Notes: generated by a model from the sequence alone, not told the origin. DNA of 64,000 nucleotides from Oscillibacter faecalis_A (GCF_029218125.1 NZ_JARFXX010000001.1:124001-188000), one strand, 5' to 3'; numbered from the stretch's first letter, positions 53,867-63,660 are shown. A program made the numbers and translations.

Positions 53867-56101
53867 TCAGCCCACCGGCCGGGTGACCTTCAGCACGCCG
53901 GATATCTGGTGGAGCTTGTTCATCAAATTATTCAGCTGGGTCCCGTCCTTAATGCGGACCTCCACCCGGATAATGGCAAAGCCATCCTCCGTGCTGCGGG
54001 TGTTCAGCCCCAAAACAAAGGTCTTGGTGGAGGACAGCGCCGCCGAAATATCCAGCAGCAGGTTCAGCCGGTCCTTGCACACGGCCTCAATGGTGGTGGG
54101 ATAGCTGTCGTTGGTATCCGTGCCCCATGAGACGCGAATCCAACGATTCGGCTGCTCCGCCCGCTTTTCCGCCGAGGCGTTGGGACAGTCCGCCCGGTGG
54201 ACGGACACGCCGTAGCCCCGGGTGATAAAGCCCACGATGTCATCGCCGGGGACCGGGGTACAGCACTTGGAAAATTTCACAAGGCAGTTGTCCAGCCCCT
54301 CCACGATAATGCCCTGCTCGCTTTTCACCGCCTTGGGCTGCTTTTGCTGCTTGGCGGCGTCTGGTGCCTTGGCAGGCTCCTCCTTTTTTTCCTCGGTGGC
54401 CGCCTCCAACAGCAGCTGCTCCTGCTGGCGCTGCTGCTGGCGGCGCTGGAGCTCGCCCTGAATACGGCTCACCGCCTTCTGGGCTGTAAAGCCGCCGTAG
54501 CCGATGGCGGCATACAGATCCTCCAGCGTGGGATAGGCTACCTTCTTCAGCAGCACCGGCAAAAACTCCGGGTCCAGCACATCCTTCATGGAGATGCCGC
54601 AGTGCCGCAGCTCCGCGTCAAAGGCAGAGCGGCCGTTGACGATGTTTTCGTCCTTCCGCTCCTTTTTGAACCACTGACGAATCTTGGAGCGGGCCTCCGT
54701 GCTTTTGGCGATCTTCATCCAGTCCCGGCTGGGGCCCTTGGCATTCTTGGAGGTCAGAATCTCCACAATATCGCCGTTTTTCAGCACATGGTCCAGCGTG
54801 ACGATGCGGTTATTCACCTTGGCGCCGATCATGCGGTTTCCCACGGCGGAGTGGATGGCATAGGCAAAGTCAATGGGCGTGGCCCCGGCGGGCAAATTCT
54901 GCACATCGCCGTTGGGCGTGAACACGAACACCTCATCGGCAAACATATCCACCTTCAGGGAGTGGATAAATTCCTCGGCGTCGGCGCCCTCCTGATTTTC
55001 CAGCAGGCGGCGCACCCACTCGTATTTTCCCTCCGTGCCGGCGCCCTGCCCGTTCTGCTTGTACTTCCAGTGGGCGGCCACGCCGTATTCGGCGATCTCG
55101 TGCATCTCCCGGGTGCGAATCTGCACCTCAAAGGGAATACCGTCCGTCCCCATCACAGTGGTGTGGAGGGACTGGTAGCCGTTGGGCTTGGGAGTGCCGA
55201 TATAATCTTTGAAGCGCCCCAAAATGGGCTTATAGAGGTCATGGATGACGCCCAGCACATTGTAGCAGTCCCCTATGGTGTCCACCACCACCCGGAATGC
55301 GAACAGATCAAAAATCTCGTCAATGGACTTGTTCTGACTGAACATCTTGCGGTAGATGGAGTAAGGGTGCTTCATCCGTCCATAGACAACGTGGCTGATG
55401 TCCAACTCCTTGAGCCTCTGGTCGATCTGGTCCTGCGTGCGTCGCATGAAGTCCTCATACTCCGGGCGCTTGGCGTCCAGCTTGCTGACGATCTCATCAT
55501 AGCCGATGGGGTCGAGATATTTTAAGGAAAGGTCCTCCAGCTCCCACTTCATCCGCTGCATACCCAGCCGGTGGGCAATGGGGGCGTAAATTTCCATGGT
55601 CTCCAGCGATTTCTGCTTTTGTTTGGTGGGGGACTGGTACTCCATGGTCCGCATATTATGGAGCCGGTCGGAAATTTTAATGAGAATGACCCGAATATCC
55701 TTACTCATGGCGATGAGCATTTTCCGGAGATTCTCCATCTGCTCATCTTCCTTGGTGGCATATTGGATACGGGTCAGCTTGCTGACGCCCTCCACCAAAT
55801 CCGCCACAGTGGGAGAGGTGAGCTTGGCCACATCCTCATAGGTGGCGTCCGTGTCCTCAATGACATCGTGGAGCAAAGCGGCCTCAATGGATTCGGAATC
55901 GAGGTGCAGCTCCTCCGCCACGATCTGCGCCACGGCCAACGGGTGCGTGATATAAGGCTCGCCGCTTTTGCGGCGCTGCTCGCCGTGATGTGCCCGGGCA
56001 AATTCGTAGGACGCCCGGATGCGGGCAAAATCCGCCCCGGGATTGTACGAGCGAATCGTATCCTCCAGCTTCTGGTACTGCTGGTCAATGCTCATCATCA
56101 T
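53867..56101 (-). CDS. relA: Bifunctional (p)ppGpp synthetase/hydrolase
   Basis: 744 residues. HD hydrolase domain (YITHPLAVAQIVAEE, LLHDVIEDTDATYED), synthetase domain (RLHNMRTMEYQSPTKQKQKSLETMEIYAPIAHRLG in parts; ALHTTVMG-like SLHTTVMGTDGIPFEVQIRT), TGS domain (VFTPNGDVQNLPAGATPIDFAYAIHS), helical and ACT domains. Both activities appear intact. Start at 56101, 8 bases after GAGG, is the first of three ATGs in a row. Follows recJ by 10 bp. Confidence 0.95.
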   Translation of the reverse strand: MMMSIDQQYQKLEDTIRSYNPGADFARIRASYEFARAHHGEQRRKSGEPYITHPLAVAQIVAEELHLDSESIEAALLHDVIEDTDATYEDVAKLTSPTVADLVEGVSKLTRIQYATKEDEQMENLRKMLIAMSKDIRVILIKISDRLHNMRTMEYQSPTKQKQKSLETMEIYAPIAHRLGMQRMKWELEDLSLKYLDPIGYDEIVSKLDAKRPEYEDFMRRTQDQIDQRLKELDISHVVYGRMKHPYSIYRKMFSQNKSIDEIFDLFAFRVVVDTIGDCYNVLGVIHDLYKPILGRFKDYIGTPKPNGYQSLHTTVMGTDGIPFEVQIRTREMHEIAEYGVAAHWKYKQNGQGAGTEGKYEWVRRLLENQEGADAEEFIHSLKVDMFADEVFVFTPNGDVQNLPAGATPIDFAYAIHSAVGNRMIGAKVNNRIVTLDHVLKNGDIVEILTSKNAKGPSRDWMKIAKSTEARSKIRQWFKKERKDENIVNGRSAFDAELRHCGISMKDVLDPEFLPVLLKKVAYPTLEDLYAAIGYGGFTAQKAVSRIQGELQRRQQQRQQEQLLLEAATEEKKEEPAKAPDAAKQQKQPKAVKSEQGIIVEGLDNCLVKFSKCCTPVPGDDIVGFITRGYGVSVHRADCPNASAEKRAEQPNRWIRVSWGTDTNDSYPTTIEAVCKDRLNLLLDISAALSSTKTFVLGLNTRSTEDGFAIIRVEVRIKDGTQLNNLMNKLHQISGVLKVTRPVG

Positions 56102-56111
56102 GACACCCACC

Positions 56112-58193
56112 TCACTTTGTCTCCGCGCCGCCGCGCAGCCGGAGCAGATAGGGAGAGGCGTTCAAATCCACCTTCCCTTGTACGGGATTGAGACACAGCG
56201 TAAGCCGCTCGTCCTGCAAGGTCAGGGAAATGAGTCCCCGCTCCTGAAACACCGTCAGAGCCAGTCCGGCCCGGAGGAAGCTGTCGCAGCCCCCGGCCTG
56301 TGCCGCCAGCGTCCGAAGGTAGGGCAGCAGCTCCGTTTCCAGCTTTCCCTGCTTCAAATGCCACTCCAGCACCCGCCAGAACGCAGCGAACTGGTCCCGG
56401 GAAATCATAAGCCGGGCCCTTTCCTGCGCGGTCAGGTGTCCGCCCTCTGTCAGCCGGTGCAGCAGCGCCAGCGACTCCGCCTCGTGGCGGCTGGGCGTCA
56501 GTGAGGGCCGCAGGTCCACTAACTGTAATTGCAGCGTTGTGTTGCCCCGGAATGTATTGGCCTGCAGATAAAAGGCGGCGTCCACCCGGCAGCCCGGCTC
56601 CAGATGGGCCTCGGCCTCCGGCATGGAGAAGAAAATAGCGTCAAACCGACTGGGGCCCTTGCTCAGCCGCAGTTTCAGGTGCTTGCCCTGTCCCACGGAC
56701 TGTACGCTGTCCACCGTAGCCCCCAGCAGCGCAAACACCGGCCGGGGATTCCCGGCGCCGTAGGGCTCTAATTGAGAAAGCTGGTCTACCTGCTCCAGCG
56801 TCATATCCGCCGGATTGGAGATGGCGGCATCCACCTCCAGACAGCTTACCGCCCGCTCGCCGCCGGAGGCGGCCTTGACGCAGCGGTTCATCCGCTGACG
56901 GAAAGCGGCGATATTTTCCTCCGGAATGGTAAAGCCCGCCGCCAGTTCGTGACCGCCGAAGCCATCCAGCAGATCGGCACAGGATTCCAGCGCGGCAAAC
57001 AGGTTGAACCCGCCGTAGGAGCGGCAGGAGCCCTTGCCGGAGCCGTCCTTGAGGTGAATCATAAAGCTGGGGGCCGCGTATTTTTCACTGAGACGGGAGG
57101 CCACGATTCCCACCACGCCCTGATGCCATTCCTCGCTGGAGAGCACCAGCGCGTTGCGATCCTCCGGCCGCAGCTTTTCGATCTGGGCGATGGCATCGGC
57201 GCAGATGGCCTGCTCCACCGCCTGCCGCTCCCGGTTCAAATCGCATAGCTGCCGCGCCAGCTCCTCCGCCTTGGCGGGGTCCGTCTCCTGCAAAAGATCG
57301 GCGGCAAGGTCCGCCGCCCCCATGCGCCCGGCGGCGTTGATGCGGGGGGAGAGGACAAAGCCGATCTGAATAGACGTAATGGGCTTGCCCAGCAGGCCCG
57401 CCTCCTTCAAAAGCGCGTGGATGCCTACAAAATCCGTATGGTCCAGAGAGGCAAGTCCGCAGGAAACAATGGTGCGGTTCTCCCCCTCCATCCGCATGAC
57501 GTCAGCAATGGTGCCGATGGCGGCCAGTGTGCAGTACCGGGCAAACAGGGCGTTTTCCCGATCCGGTCCGCCCAGCGCCAGCACCAGCTTCAGCGCCACG
57601 CCCACGCCCGCTAAATACTTGAAGGGGTACGGGCAGTCGCTTCGGTGGGGGTCCACCACCGCCACGGCCCGGGGCAGTTCCTCCTTGCATTCATGGTGGT
57701 CCGTGATGACCACATCCATGCCGATAGAGGCGGCGAAGTCCACCTCCTCATTGCCGGTGATGCCGCAGTCCACGGTAATCATCAATGTGGCTCCCTGCTC
57801 CCGCAAACCGGCAATGGCATCCCGGGACAGTCCGTACCCGTCCTCAATGCGCCGGGGGATATAGCGCAGGCAGTGAGCGCCGCAGCCCTTCAGATAGTCC
57901 AGCAACAGCACCGTAGAGGTAATTCCGTCCACATCGTAATCGCCGAACACGGCGATGGTCTCATCATTGGCAAGGGCCCTTTGAATCCGGGCCACAGCCT
58001 TGTCCATATCCCGCATCAGCATGGGGGATAGAGTCAGCGTGGTCTCCCGCTCCAGCGCCTCTGCGGCGGCCTCCGCCGTGGTGATGCCCCGGGAGGCCAA
58101 GACGGTAGCAAGCAGGCCGGAATAGCCCGCCTCCCGCAAAAGGGCGGTGTCTCCCTCTGCCGCCGTGCCGATATGCCATTTTTGATACTTCAT
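56112..58193 (-). CDS. recJ: Single-stranded-DNA-specific exonuclease RecJ
   Basis: 693 residues. DHH motifs: VFGDYDVDGITSTVLL, DCGITGNEEVDFAASIGMDVVITDHHEC and DHHA1 segment FGGHELAAGFTI, with the OB-fold region near 460-550. The C-terminal 130 residues are an extra domain seen in Firmicute RecJ. 5'-3' exonuclease in recombinational and mismatch repair. First gene of the recJ-relA-dtd-MBL-hemZ run; start follows AAGGAGGTGTGTCCCT. Confidence 0.95.
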   Translation of the reverse strand: MKYQKWHIGTAAEGDTALLREAGYSGLLATVLASRGITTAEAAAEALERETTLTLSPMLMRDMDKAVARIQRALANDETIAVFGDYDVDGITSTVLLLDYLKGCGAHCLRYIPRRIEDGYGLSRDAIAGLREQGATLMITVDCGITGNEEVDFAASIGMDVVITDHHECKEELPRAVAVVDPHRSDCPYPFKYLAGVGVALKLVLALGGPDRENALFARYCTLAAIGTIADVMRMEGENRTIVSCGLASLDHTDFVGIHALLKEAGLLGKPITSIQIGFVLSPRINAAGRMGAADLAADLLQETDPAKAEELARQLCDLNRERQAVEQAICADAIAQIEKLRPEDRNALVLSSEEWHQGVVGIVASRLSEKYAAPSFMIHLKDGSGKGSCRSYGGFNLFAALESCADLLDGFGGHELAAGFTIPEENIAAFRQRMNRCVKAASGGERAVSCLEVDAAISNPADMTLEQVDQLSQLEPYGAGNPRPVFALLGATVDSVQSVGQGKHLKLRLSKGPSRFDAIFFSMPEAEAHLEPGCRVDAAFYLQANTFRGNTTLQLQLVDLRPSLTPSRHEAESLALLHRLTEGGHLTAQERARLMISRDQFAAFWRVLEWHLKQGKLETELLPYLRTLAAQAGGCDSFLRAGLALTVFQERGLISLTLQDERLTLCLNPVQGKVDLNASPYLLRLRGGAETK

Positions 58194-58315
58194 AGGGACA
58201 CACCTCCTTATAGAAACAATTCAACAAAGATATAGTATAGCAGGAATCCGCCCAAAGGTAAAGAATAGATTGCGGTTTCAGATGTAAAAAATATAAAAAC
58301 GCCGCGTTTTGGCAT

Positions 58316-58350
58316 AAGGAAATCCCCCCTGACCGGTATCAGGGGGGATT
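58316..58350 (-). terminator. Terminator of the Na/Pi cotransporter gene
   Basis: AATCCCCCCTGA / TCAGGGGGGATT with a 6-base loop. T tracts on both sides; the stem ends next to the stop codon at 58353. Confidence 0.82.
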
Positions 58351-58352
58351 TT

Positions 58353-60104
58353 TTATTCCTCGTTGGGTAAGGCGTAGCGCTTGAGGTCCTGTTGGAACCG
58401 CAGATTAAACTCCTGATCCTTTTTCAGACTGTGGACATAAGCGTGGGAATCGGCCTCGTCCGTCTGCTCCTCGATCACGCTGAGGGCGATGTTGGAGCAG
58501 TGGTCGCCCACGCGCTCAAGGTTGTTAAGCAGATCGTTGAGCACAAAGCCCAGTTGAATGGTACACTGCCCATTCTGGAGGCGCCGGATATGGCGGCTGC
58601 GAATCTCCTCCGTCAGATAGTCCATGGTCTCCTCCAGCGGCTCAACGCCCCGAGCAGCCCGAACATCGTCATTTTCAAAGCAATCCAGCGCGCCATCCAG
58701 CAAATCAGTCGTCAGGTGAATCAGCACATCGGCCTCCACTCCGGCGATGTGGGAAAAGGACAGGCCCTTGTCGTGGAGCTCCTTAGCGGATTCCAGCAGG
58801 TTCAGGGCGTGGTCGCCGATGCGCTCAAAGTCGCCGATGGCATGGAGTAGCCGGGAAACTGTATTCATGTCATCCGCCGAAGTGCCATGCTGGGAAAGCT
58901 GGACAAGATAGCTGCCGAGGCGGTCCTCGTAAACATCCAGCTTGTCCTCATTGGCTCGGATAATTTCCTCCTGTTCTTCACTGTAACGGTCGAACTGCTC
59001 CAGCGCAAGGCGGATATTCTCCCGGGCCAACTCGCCCATGCGGTTGGTCATAGACGCGCACTCACTGACAGCCACGCCGGGCGTCCGCAGCAGCCGGGGG
59101 TCCAGAAAGGCAAAGTCGGAGGGCTTGTCCTCTGTAGAAATGACCCTTTTCGCCAGCGCCTCCAGCTGGCTGGTAAAGGGCAGCAGCAAAATAGTGGTGC
59201 AGACATTGAACACTGTGTGGCACAGCGCCACGCCCACAGCGTTCACCGGCTGGGTCAAAAACGGCATATCGAACAGCAGCCCGCCGCCGCAGATCACAAG
59301 CAGGCCCACCGCCGTACCGATGAGGTTGAAGGAAATGTGGATCACGGACACCTGCTTTGCGCTGCGGCTGACGCCAATGGAGGACAGCAGCGCCGTGACA
59401 CAGGTGCCGATATTCTGGCCCATGATAATGGGAATCGCCATGCCGTAGGTCACAGAGCCGGTCATGGCCAGCGCCTGCAAAATACCCACAGACGCGGCAG
59501 AGGACTGGATGATGCCCGTAAAGGCCGCGCCCACCAGCACACCGAGGAAAGGATTGGTAAAGGCGGTCATCAGGCCGGAAAATTCCGGCATATCCGCCAG
59601 CGGCGCCACCGCGCCGCTCATGAGCTCCATGCCGTACATCAGGATGGAAAAGCCCATCATGACCCGGCCCACGTCCCGGCGGCGCTGCTTTTTTGAGCCC
59701 ATAATGAGTAGAATGCCCGCCAGCGCCAGCAAGGGGGAGAAATTCTTGGGCTTGAGAAGATTGACAAAAAAGCTGTCGCTTTCAATTCCGGTGAGGGACA
59801 GCAGCCACGCTGTCAGCGTGGTGCCGATATTGGAGCCCATAATAACGCCGATGGTCTGCCGCAGCTCCATAACGCCGGAGTTCACAAGGCCCACCAGCAT
59901 CACCGTCATAGCGGAGGAGGACTGGATGGCAATGGTGATTCCCGCGCCCAGTAAAAGGCTTTTGATAGGGTTGGAGGTCATGCGCTTGAGCAGCTTTTCC
60001 AGCTTGCCGCCGGCCATTTTCTCCAGACTTTTGGACATCACGGTCATGCCGTAGAGGAAAAACGCCAATCCTCCGCAGAGCGTGAACAGTGAAAAAATAT
60101 TCAT
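58353..60104 (-). CDS. Na+/phosphate cotransporter with PhoU-like domain
   Basis: 583 residues. Two inverted Na/Pi repeats, each with the QSS motif (GAGITIAIQSSSAMTVMLVG and FTGIIQSSAASVGILQ), total about eight to nine helices in residues 1-330, then a cytosolic PhoU-like helical domain (LLHAIGDFERIGDHALNLLESA; LNDLLNNLERVGDHCSNIAL). Imports phosphate with sodium; the PhoU-like part may regulate it. Start at 60104 follows AAAGGAATTTCGA. Confidence 0.93.
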   Translation of the reverse strand: MNIFSLFTLCGGLAFFLYGMTVMSKSLEKMAGGKLEKLLKRMTSNPIKSLLLGAGITIAIQSSSAMTVMLVGLVNSGVMELRQTIGVIMGSNIGTTLTAWLLSLTGIESDSFFVNLLKPKNFSPLLALAGILLIMGSKKQRRRDVGRVMMGFSILMYGMELMSGAVAPLADMPEFSGLMTAFTNPFLGVLVGAAFTGIIQSSAASVGILQALAMTGSVTYGMAIPIIMGQNIGTCVTALLSSIGVSRSAKQVSVIHISFNLIGTAVGLLVICGGGLLFDMPFLTQPVNAVGVALCHTVFNVCTTILLLPFTSQLEALAKRVISTEDKPSDFAFLDPRLLRTPGVAVSECASMTNRMGELARENIRLALEQFDRYSEEQEEIIRANEDKLDVYEDRLGSYLVQLSQHGTSADDMNTVSRLLHAIGDFERIGDHALNLLESAKELHDKGLSFSHIAGVEADVLIHLTTDLLDGALDCFENDDVRAARGVEPLEETMDYLTEEIRSRHIRRLQNGQCTIQLGFVLNDLLNNLERVGDHCSNIALSVIEEQTDEADSHAYVHSLKKDQEFNLRFQQDLKRYALPNEE

Positions 60105-60341
60105 TCGAAATTCCTTTCTGCCCCGTGCTTCACAGGCCGGGTACACGGAAATAGTATGCAGACTATCTTTTATTATAAACAGTCGGCCCGCGAAAAGCAT
60201 ATTGACAGAGCGGAGAAAATTATAGGGAAATTTTGGAGGAATTCATATCATGTATGTAAAAGTGCACAGAGCTGTCCGTTTTCTGCGGACAGCTCTGCTG
60301 CATTTCATAACTTCCCGGCGGCCATGCGGCGCTTTTCACCG
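60105..60341. other. Intergenic region between cotransporter and Feo operon
   Basis: AT-richer stretch with a TTGACA at 60204-60209 (no firm -10), a GGAGGAATTCATATC ribosome-site-like sequence before an ATG at 60250, and a hairpin GAGCTGTCCG / CGGACAGCTC (60269-60295). The ATG opens a frame that runs into the antisense of the Feo tail gene and looks non-coding. Confidence 0.45.
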
Positions 60342-60377
60342 AAAAAGAGGCAGGACGCGGAAACCGCGTCCTGTCTC
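60342..60377 (-). terminator. Feo operon terminator
   Basis: GAGGCAGGACGCGG-AAA-CCGCGTCCTGTCTC stem followed leftward by TTTTTC, 11 bp after the last Feo gene. Confidence 0.88.
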
Positions 60378-60387
60378 TTTTCTTGCG

Positions 60388-60567
60388 TTACTGCTTGGAA
60401 TGGCAGTGTCCGGAACAACCGGCACAGCCACCGCCGCAACTGCCACCGCAGGTGCTCTTTCCCTGCTTCTTTTGGCGGATGAGATACCGGATAATGGAGA
60501 TGACAACTGCTAAAAGAACTGCGGAGATGAGGATGGTCGCAAGATTGGCACTCAACCATGTCAGCAT
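60388..60567 (-). CDS. FeoB-associated Cys-rich membrane protein
   Basis: 59-residue protein, easily missed because of its size. One N-terminal membrane helix (ANLATILISAVLLAVVISII, residues 7-26), a basic stretch RQKKQGKS, and a Cys/Gly-rich tail CGGSCGGGCAGCSGHCHSKQ with five Cys and two His. This matches the small FeoB-associated Cys-rich family found after feoB in Clostridia. It may bind iron at the exit of FeoB. Start follows AAAGGAGTGATTTTCC; 60 bp after feoB. Confidence 0.9.
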   Translation of the reverse strand: MLTWLSANLATILISAVLLAVVISIIRYLIRQKKQGKSTCGGSCGGGCAGCSGHCHSKQ

Positions 60568-60627
60568 GGAAAATCACTCCTTTGGCAAAGAATGGAAATA
60601 GAGTAAATGGAGGTGAGAAAGGGAAAA

Positions 60628-63117
60628 TCAGACTTTGGTGGACAGCTTGGTGGCTTCCTTGTAGGGGCGCACCAGCATATAGATGATGAGCACCAGCGCA
60701 GCGATGGCGGCCACGAGACCGATGATGTTGAGGCTGCCGGTGAAGGCATTGCCGAACTGGTTGATCATCAGGGCGACAACATAGGCGAAGCCGCACTGAT
60801 AGCCGATGGCGAACCAGGTCCACTTGCCGTTGTTCATCTCACGCTTGATGGCGCCGATAGCAGCAAAGCAGGGGGCGCACAGCAGGTTGAACACGAGGAA
60901 GGAGTAGCCGCTGACTGCGGTAAAGGCAGCGCCCAGATTCTGGTACACGGTGCCGTCGCCGCCGCCATAGAGGATACCCAGGGTGCCGACGATGTTTTCC
61001 TTGGCCACCAGACCGGTGATGGAAGCCACAGCGGCCTGCCAGTTGCCCCAACCAAGAGGCGCGAAGATCCAAGCGATCAGGCTGCCGATGCGGGCAAGGA
61101 TGGAGTAATCGATCTCCTCCTCGGAGAGCATCCGGAAGCCGTCCTCAGCCCAGCCGAAGTAGGTGGTGAACCAGACGAAGATGGTGGACAGCAGAATGAT
61201 GGTGCCGGCCTTCTTGATGAAGGACCAGCCGCGCTCCCACATGCTGCGCAGCACGTTGCCCAGAGTGGGCCAGTGATAGGCGGGCAGCTCCATAACGAAG
61301 GGAGCGGGATCGCCGGAGAACATCTTGGTCTTCTTCAGCATGATGCCGGAGACGATGATGGCAGCCATGCCCACGAAGTAGGCGGAGGTAGCCACCCAAG
61401 CGGCGCCGCCGAAGATAGCGCCGGCTACCATGGAGATAAAGGGCACCTTAGCGCCGCAGGGGATGAAGGTGGTGGTCATGATCGTCATACGGCGGTCACG
61501 TTCATTTTCAATGGTACGGGAAGCCATGATGCCGGGCACGCCGCAGCCGGTGCCGATGAGCATGGGGATGAAGGACTTACCGGACAGGCCGAACTTACGG
61601 AAGATACGGTCCAGAACGAAGGCGATACGGGCCATATAGCCGCAGGCCTCGAGGAACGCCAGCATCAGGAACAGCACCAGCATCTGAGGCACGAAGCCCA
61701 GAACGGCGCCGACACCGGCCACGATACCATCGTTGATCAGGCCGCTCAGCCAATCGGCAGCACCGGCGGCCTCCAGAGCGTTGCCAACCAGCACGGGGAT
61801 ACCGGGGACCCACACGCCGTAATCGGCGGGATCAGGCTCATCAAAGCCGTTTTCCTCAAAGTAGCTGACAGCATCCAGATAGCTCATGCCAACGGTGGTG
61901 TCCTCGTCAGCGTCATCGGGAACAGCGCCATAGTAAACGGTCATCTCGTTCTGAGCCAGAGTCTCCTCGTCCTCCACCTCAATGGTGGCGGTGTCGGAAT
62001 CGGGCTGAACAGCCTTCATCTCGGCCAGAGCGGCATCGGGATCGAAGTCATCGGCTTCGGTATCCAGATCGTAGTAAGCACTGATGGCCTCGGAGGCGGC
62101 GGTGTAGTCATCGGCCACCTCAGTGTATTCAGAGGTGCCCATGCCGAACAGATGCCAGCCATCGCCGAACAGACCGTCATTGGCCCAGTCGGTAGCGGGA
62201 GCGCCCACGCCCACCATGGCGATCCAGTACACCAGATACATGACCACGGCGAAGATAGGCAGGCCCAGCCAACGGTTCGTAACGATCTTATCGATCTTAT
62301 CGGAGGCGGAGAGCTGACCGGCATTCTGCTTCTTGTAGCAGTGCTTGATGATCTCCGCGATGTACACATAGCGCTCGTTGGTGATAATGCTCTCGGCATC
62401 GTCATCCAGCTCGGTCTCGGCAGCCTTGATGTCCGTCTCGATGTGGCTCATGACATCGGAGGGAATGTGCAACTGCTCCAGCACCTTATCGTCGCGCTCA
62501 AAAATCTTGATGGCATACCAACGCTGCTGATCCTCGGGCAGATTGTTCAGCGCGGCCTCCTCAATGTGGGCAATGGCGTGCTCCACAGGGCCGGAGAACG
62601 TGTGCATGGGGACGGTCTTGGTGCCCTCGGCAGCCTTCACGGCGGCCTCGGCGGCCTCCATGACACCGTCGCCCTTCAGAGCGGAGATTTCAATGATGCG
62701 GACGCCCAGCTCCCGGGACAGCTCCGCCACATTGATCTGGTCGCCGTTCTTGCGGACAACGTCCATCATGTTGATGGCGATGACCACAGGAATACCCAGC
62801 TCGGTGAGCTGCGTGGTCAGGTACAGGTTACGCTCAAGGTTCGTGCCATCGATGATGTTCAGGATGGCATCGGGACGCTCGGTGATGAGGTAGTTACGGG
62901 AAACGACCTCCTCCAGCGTGTAGGGGGACAGAGAGTAGATGCCCGGCAGGTCCATGATGATGACGTTGTCGTGCTTCTTCAGCTTGCCCTCTTTCTTTTC
63001 AACGGTAACGCCGGGCCAGTTACCTACGAACTGGTTGGAGCCGGTCAGCGCGTTGAAAAGAGTGGTCTTGCCGCAGTTAGGGTTGCCCGCGAGGGCAATT
63101 TTGATCTGCTTATCCAT
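60628..63117 (-). CDS. feoB: Ferrous iron transporter B with acidic insertion
   Basis: 829 residues. N-terminal G domain: G1 GNPNCGKTTL, switch I FVGNWPGVTVE, G3 DLPGIYSL, G4 NMMD; helical GDI domain 170-275; then the membrane region with GFVPQMLVLFLMLAFLEACGYMAR and ASRTIENERDRRMT. Residues about 326-435, between the first helix and the rest of the membrane domain, form a very acidic insertion (e.g. DLDTEADDFDPDAALAE) that shorter FeoB proteins lack and that should face outside. Second gene block of feoA-feoA-feoB. Start follows AAGGAGCAGTCAA. Confidence 0.96.
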   Translation of the reverse strand: MDKQIKIALAGNPNCGKTTLFNALTGSNQFVGNWPGVTVEKKEGKLKKHDNVIIMDLPGIYSLSPYTLEEVVSRNYLITERPDAILNIIDGTNLERNLYLTTQLTELGIPVVIAINMMDVVRKNGDQINVAELSRELGVRIIEISALKGDGVMEAAEAAVKAAEGTKTVPMHTFSGPVEHAIAHIEEAALNNLPEDQQRWYAIKIFERDDKVLEQLHIPSDVMSHIETDIKAAETELDDDAESIITNERYVYIAEIIKHCYKKQNAGQLSASDKIDKIVTNRWLGLPIFAVVMYLVYWIAMVGVGAPATDWANDGLFGDGWHLFGMGTSEYTEVADDYTAASEAISAYYDLDTEADDFDPDAALAEMKAVQPDSDTATIEVEDEETLAQNEMTVYYGAVPDDADEDTTVGMSYLDAVSYFEENGFDEPDPADYGVWVPGIPVLVGNALEAAGAADWLSGLINDGIVAGVGAVLGFVPQMLVLFLMLAFLEACGYMARIAFVLDRIFRKFGLSGKSFIPMLIGTGCGVPGIMASRTIENERDRRMTIMTTTFIPCGAKVPFISMVAGAIFGGAAWVATSAYFVGMAAIIVSGIMLKKTKMFSGDPAPFVMELPAYHWPTLGNVLRSMWERGWSFIKKAGTIILLSTIFVWFTTYFGWAEDGFRMLSEEEIDYSILARIGSLIAWIFAPLGWGNWQAAVASITGLVAKENIVGTLGILYGGGDGTVYQNLGAAFTAVSGYSFLVFNLLCAPCFAAIGAIKREMNNGKWTWFAIGYQCGFAYVVALMINQFGNAFTGSLNIIGLVAAIAALVLIIYMLVRPYKEATKLSTKV

Positions 63118-63164
63118 TTGACTGCTCCTTCTGGTTCAAGTGCTCGAACCGTATTTTAAAAATT

Positions 63165-63386
63165 TTATTCGACCTCGATCATTTCGGTGTCCGCTTTCCG
63201 CAGGCTCAGCTCGTAGCCCCGGACAGTGACCTCCATTGGATCGCCCAGAGGAGCGACCTTGCGGACAAAGATCTCAACGCCCTTGGTGATGCCCATGTCC
63301 ATGATCCGGCGCTTAATGGGACCCTCACCGTGGAGCTTGACAACCTTGACTGTCTCGCCGATCTTGACTTCTCGCAGTGTTTTCAT
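63165..63386 (-). CDS. feoA: FeoA-domain protein (second of two)
   Basis: 73-residue SH3-like FeoA protein: LREVKIGETVKVVKLHGEGPIKRRIMDMGITKGVEIFV and VTVRGYELSLRKADTEMIEVE. Stimulates or gates FeoB by contact with its cytosolic domain. Directly upstream of feoB, downstream of a second FeoA gene. Confidence 0.95.
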   Translation of the reverse strand: MKTLREVKIGETVKVVKLHGEGPIKRRIMDMGITKGVEIFVRKVAPLGDPMEVTVRGYELSLRKADTEMIEVE

Positions 63387-63416
63387 GCTTGTTTCCTCCC
63401 TCTATACTAAAATTGA

Positions 63417-63629
63417 TCAAACCATGATCTTGCGGGCCATCTCATCACTGATGGCCACCCGGGATTCCTTCACCTTCACGATGATGTTGCCGCCCAGAGC
63501 GGATACCACCGTGACCGATCCCCCGGCCACAAAGCCCAGATCCTCAAGATGCTTTTTGGTCTCCGGGTTTCCACTCACCTTGCGGATCATGTACTCCTCA
63601 CCGATATTTGCCAGTGCCAGCGGCATCAT
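63417..63629 (-). CDS. FeoA-domain protein (first of two)
   Basis: 70-residue FeoA paralogue: LALANIGEEYMIRKVSGNPETKKHLEDLGFVAGGSVTVV and IIVKVKESRVAISDEMARKIMV. First gene of the operon. Differs from the second FeoA in lacking the GMDxGI-like PLGDP loop. Paired FeoA proteins are common in Clostridia. Start follows GGAGGGATTTTCC. Confidence 0.92.
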   Translation of the reverse strand: MMPLALANIGEEYMIRKVSGNPETKKHLEDLGFVAGGSVTVVSALGGNIIVKVKESRVAISDEMARKIMV

Positions 63630-63660
63630 GGAAAATCCCTCCAAATCTGTGAATATCAGA

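Noticed and set aside
60250..60513. Possible small rightward gene after GGAGGAATTCATATC
   Set aside because: Good ribosome-site look, but the frame soon enters a hairpin, the Feo terminator and the antisense of the Cys-rich gene; peptide is Arg/Pro-rich without family signal.
60607..63159. 850-codon rightward open frame opposite feoB
   Set aside because: Mirror of feoB codon bias; no homology features and no promoter or ribosome site.
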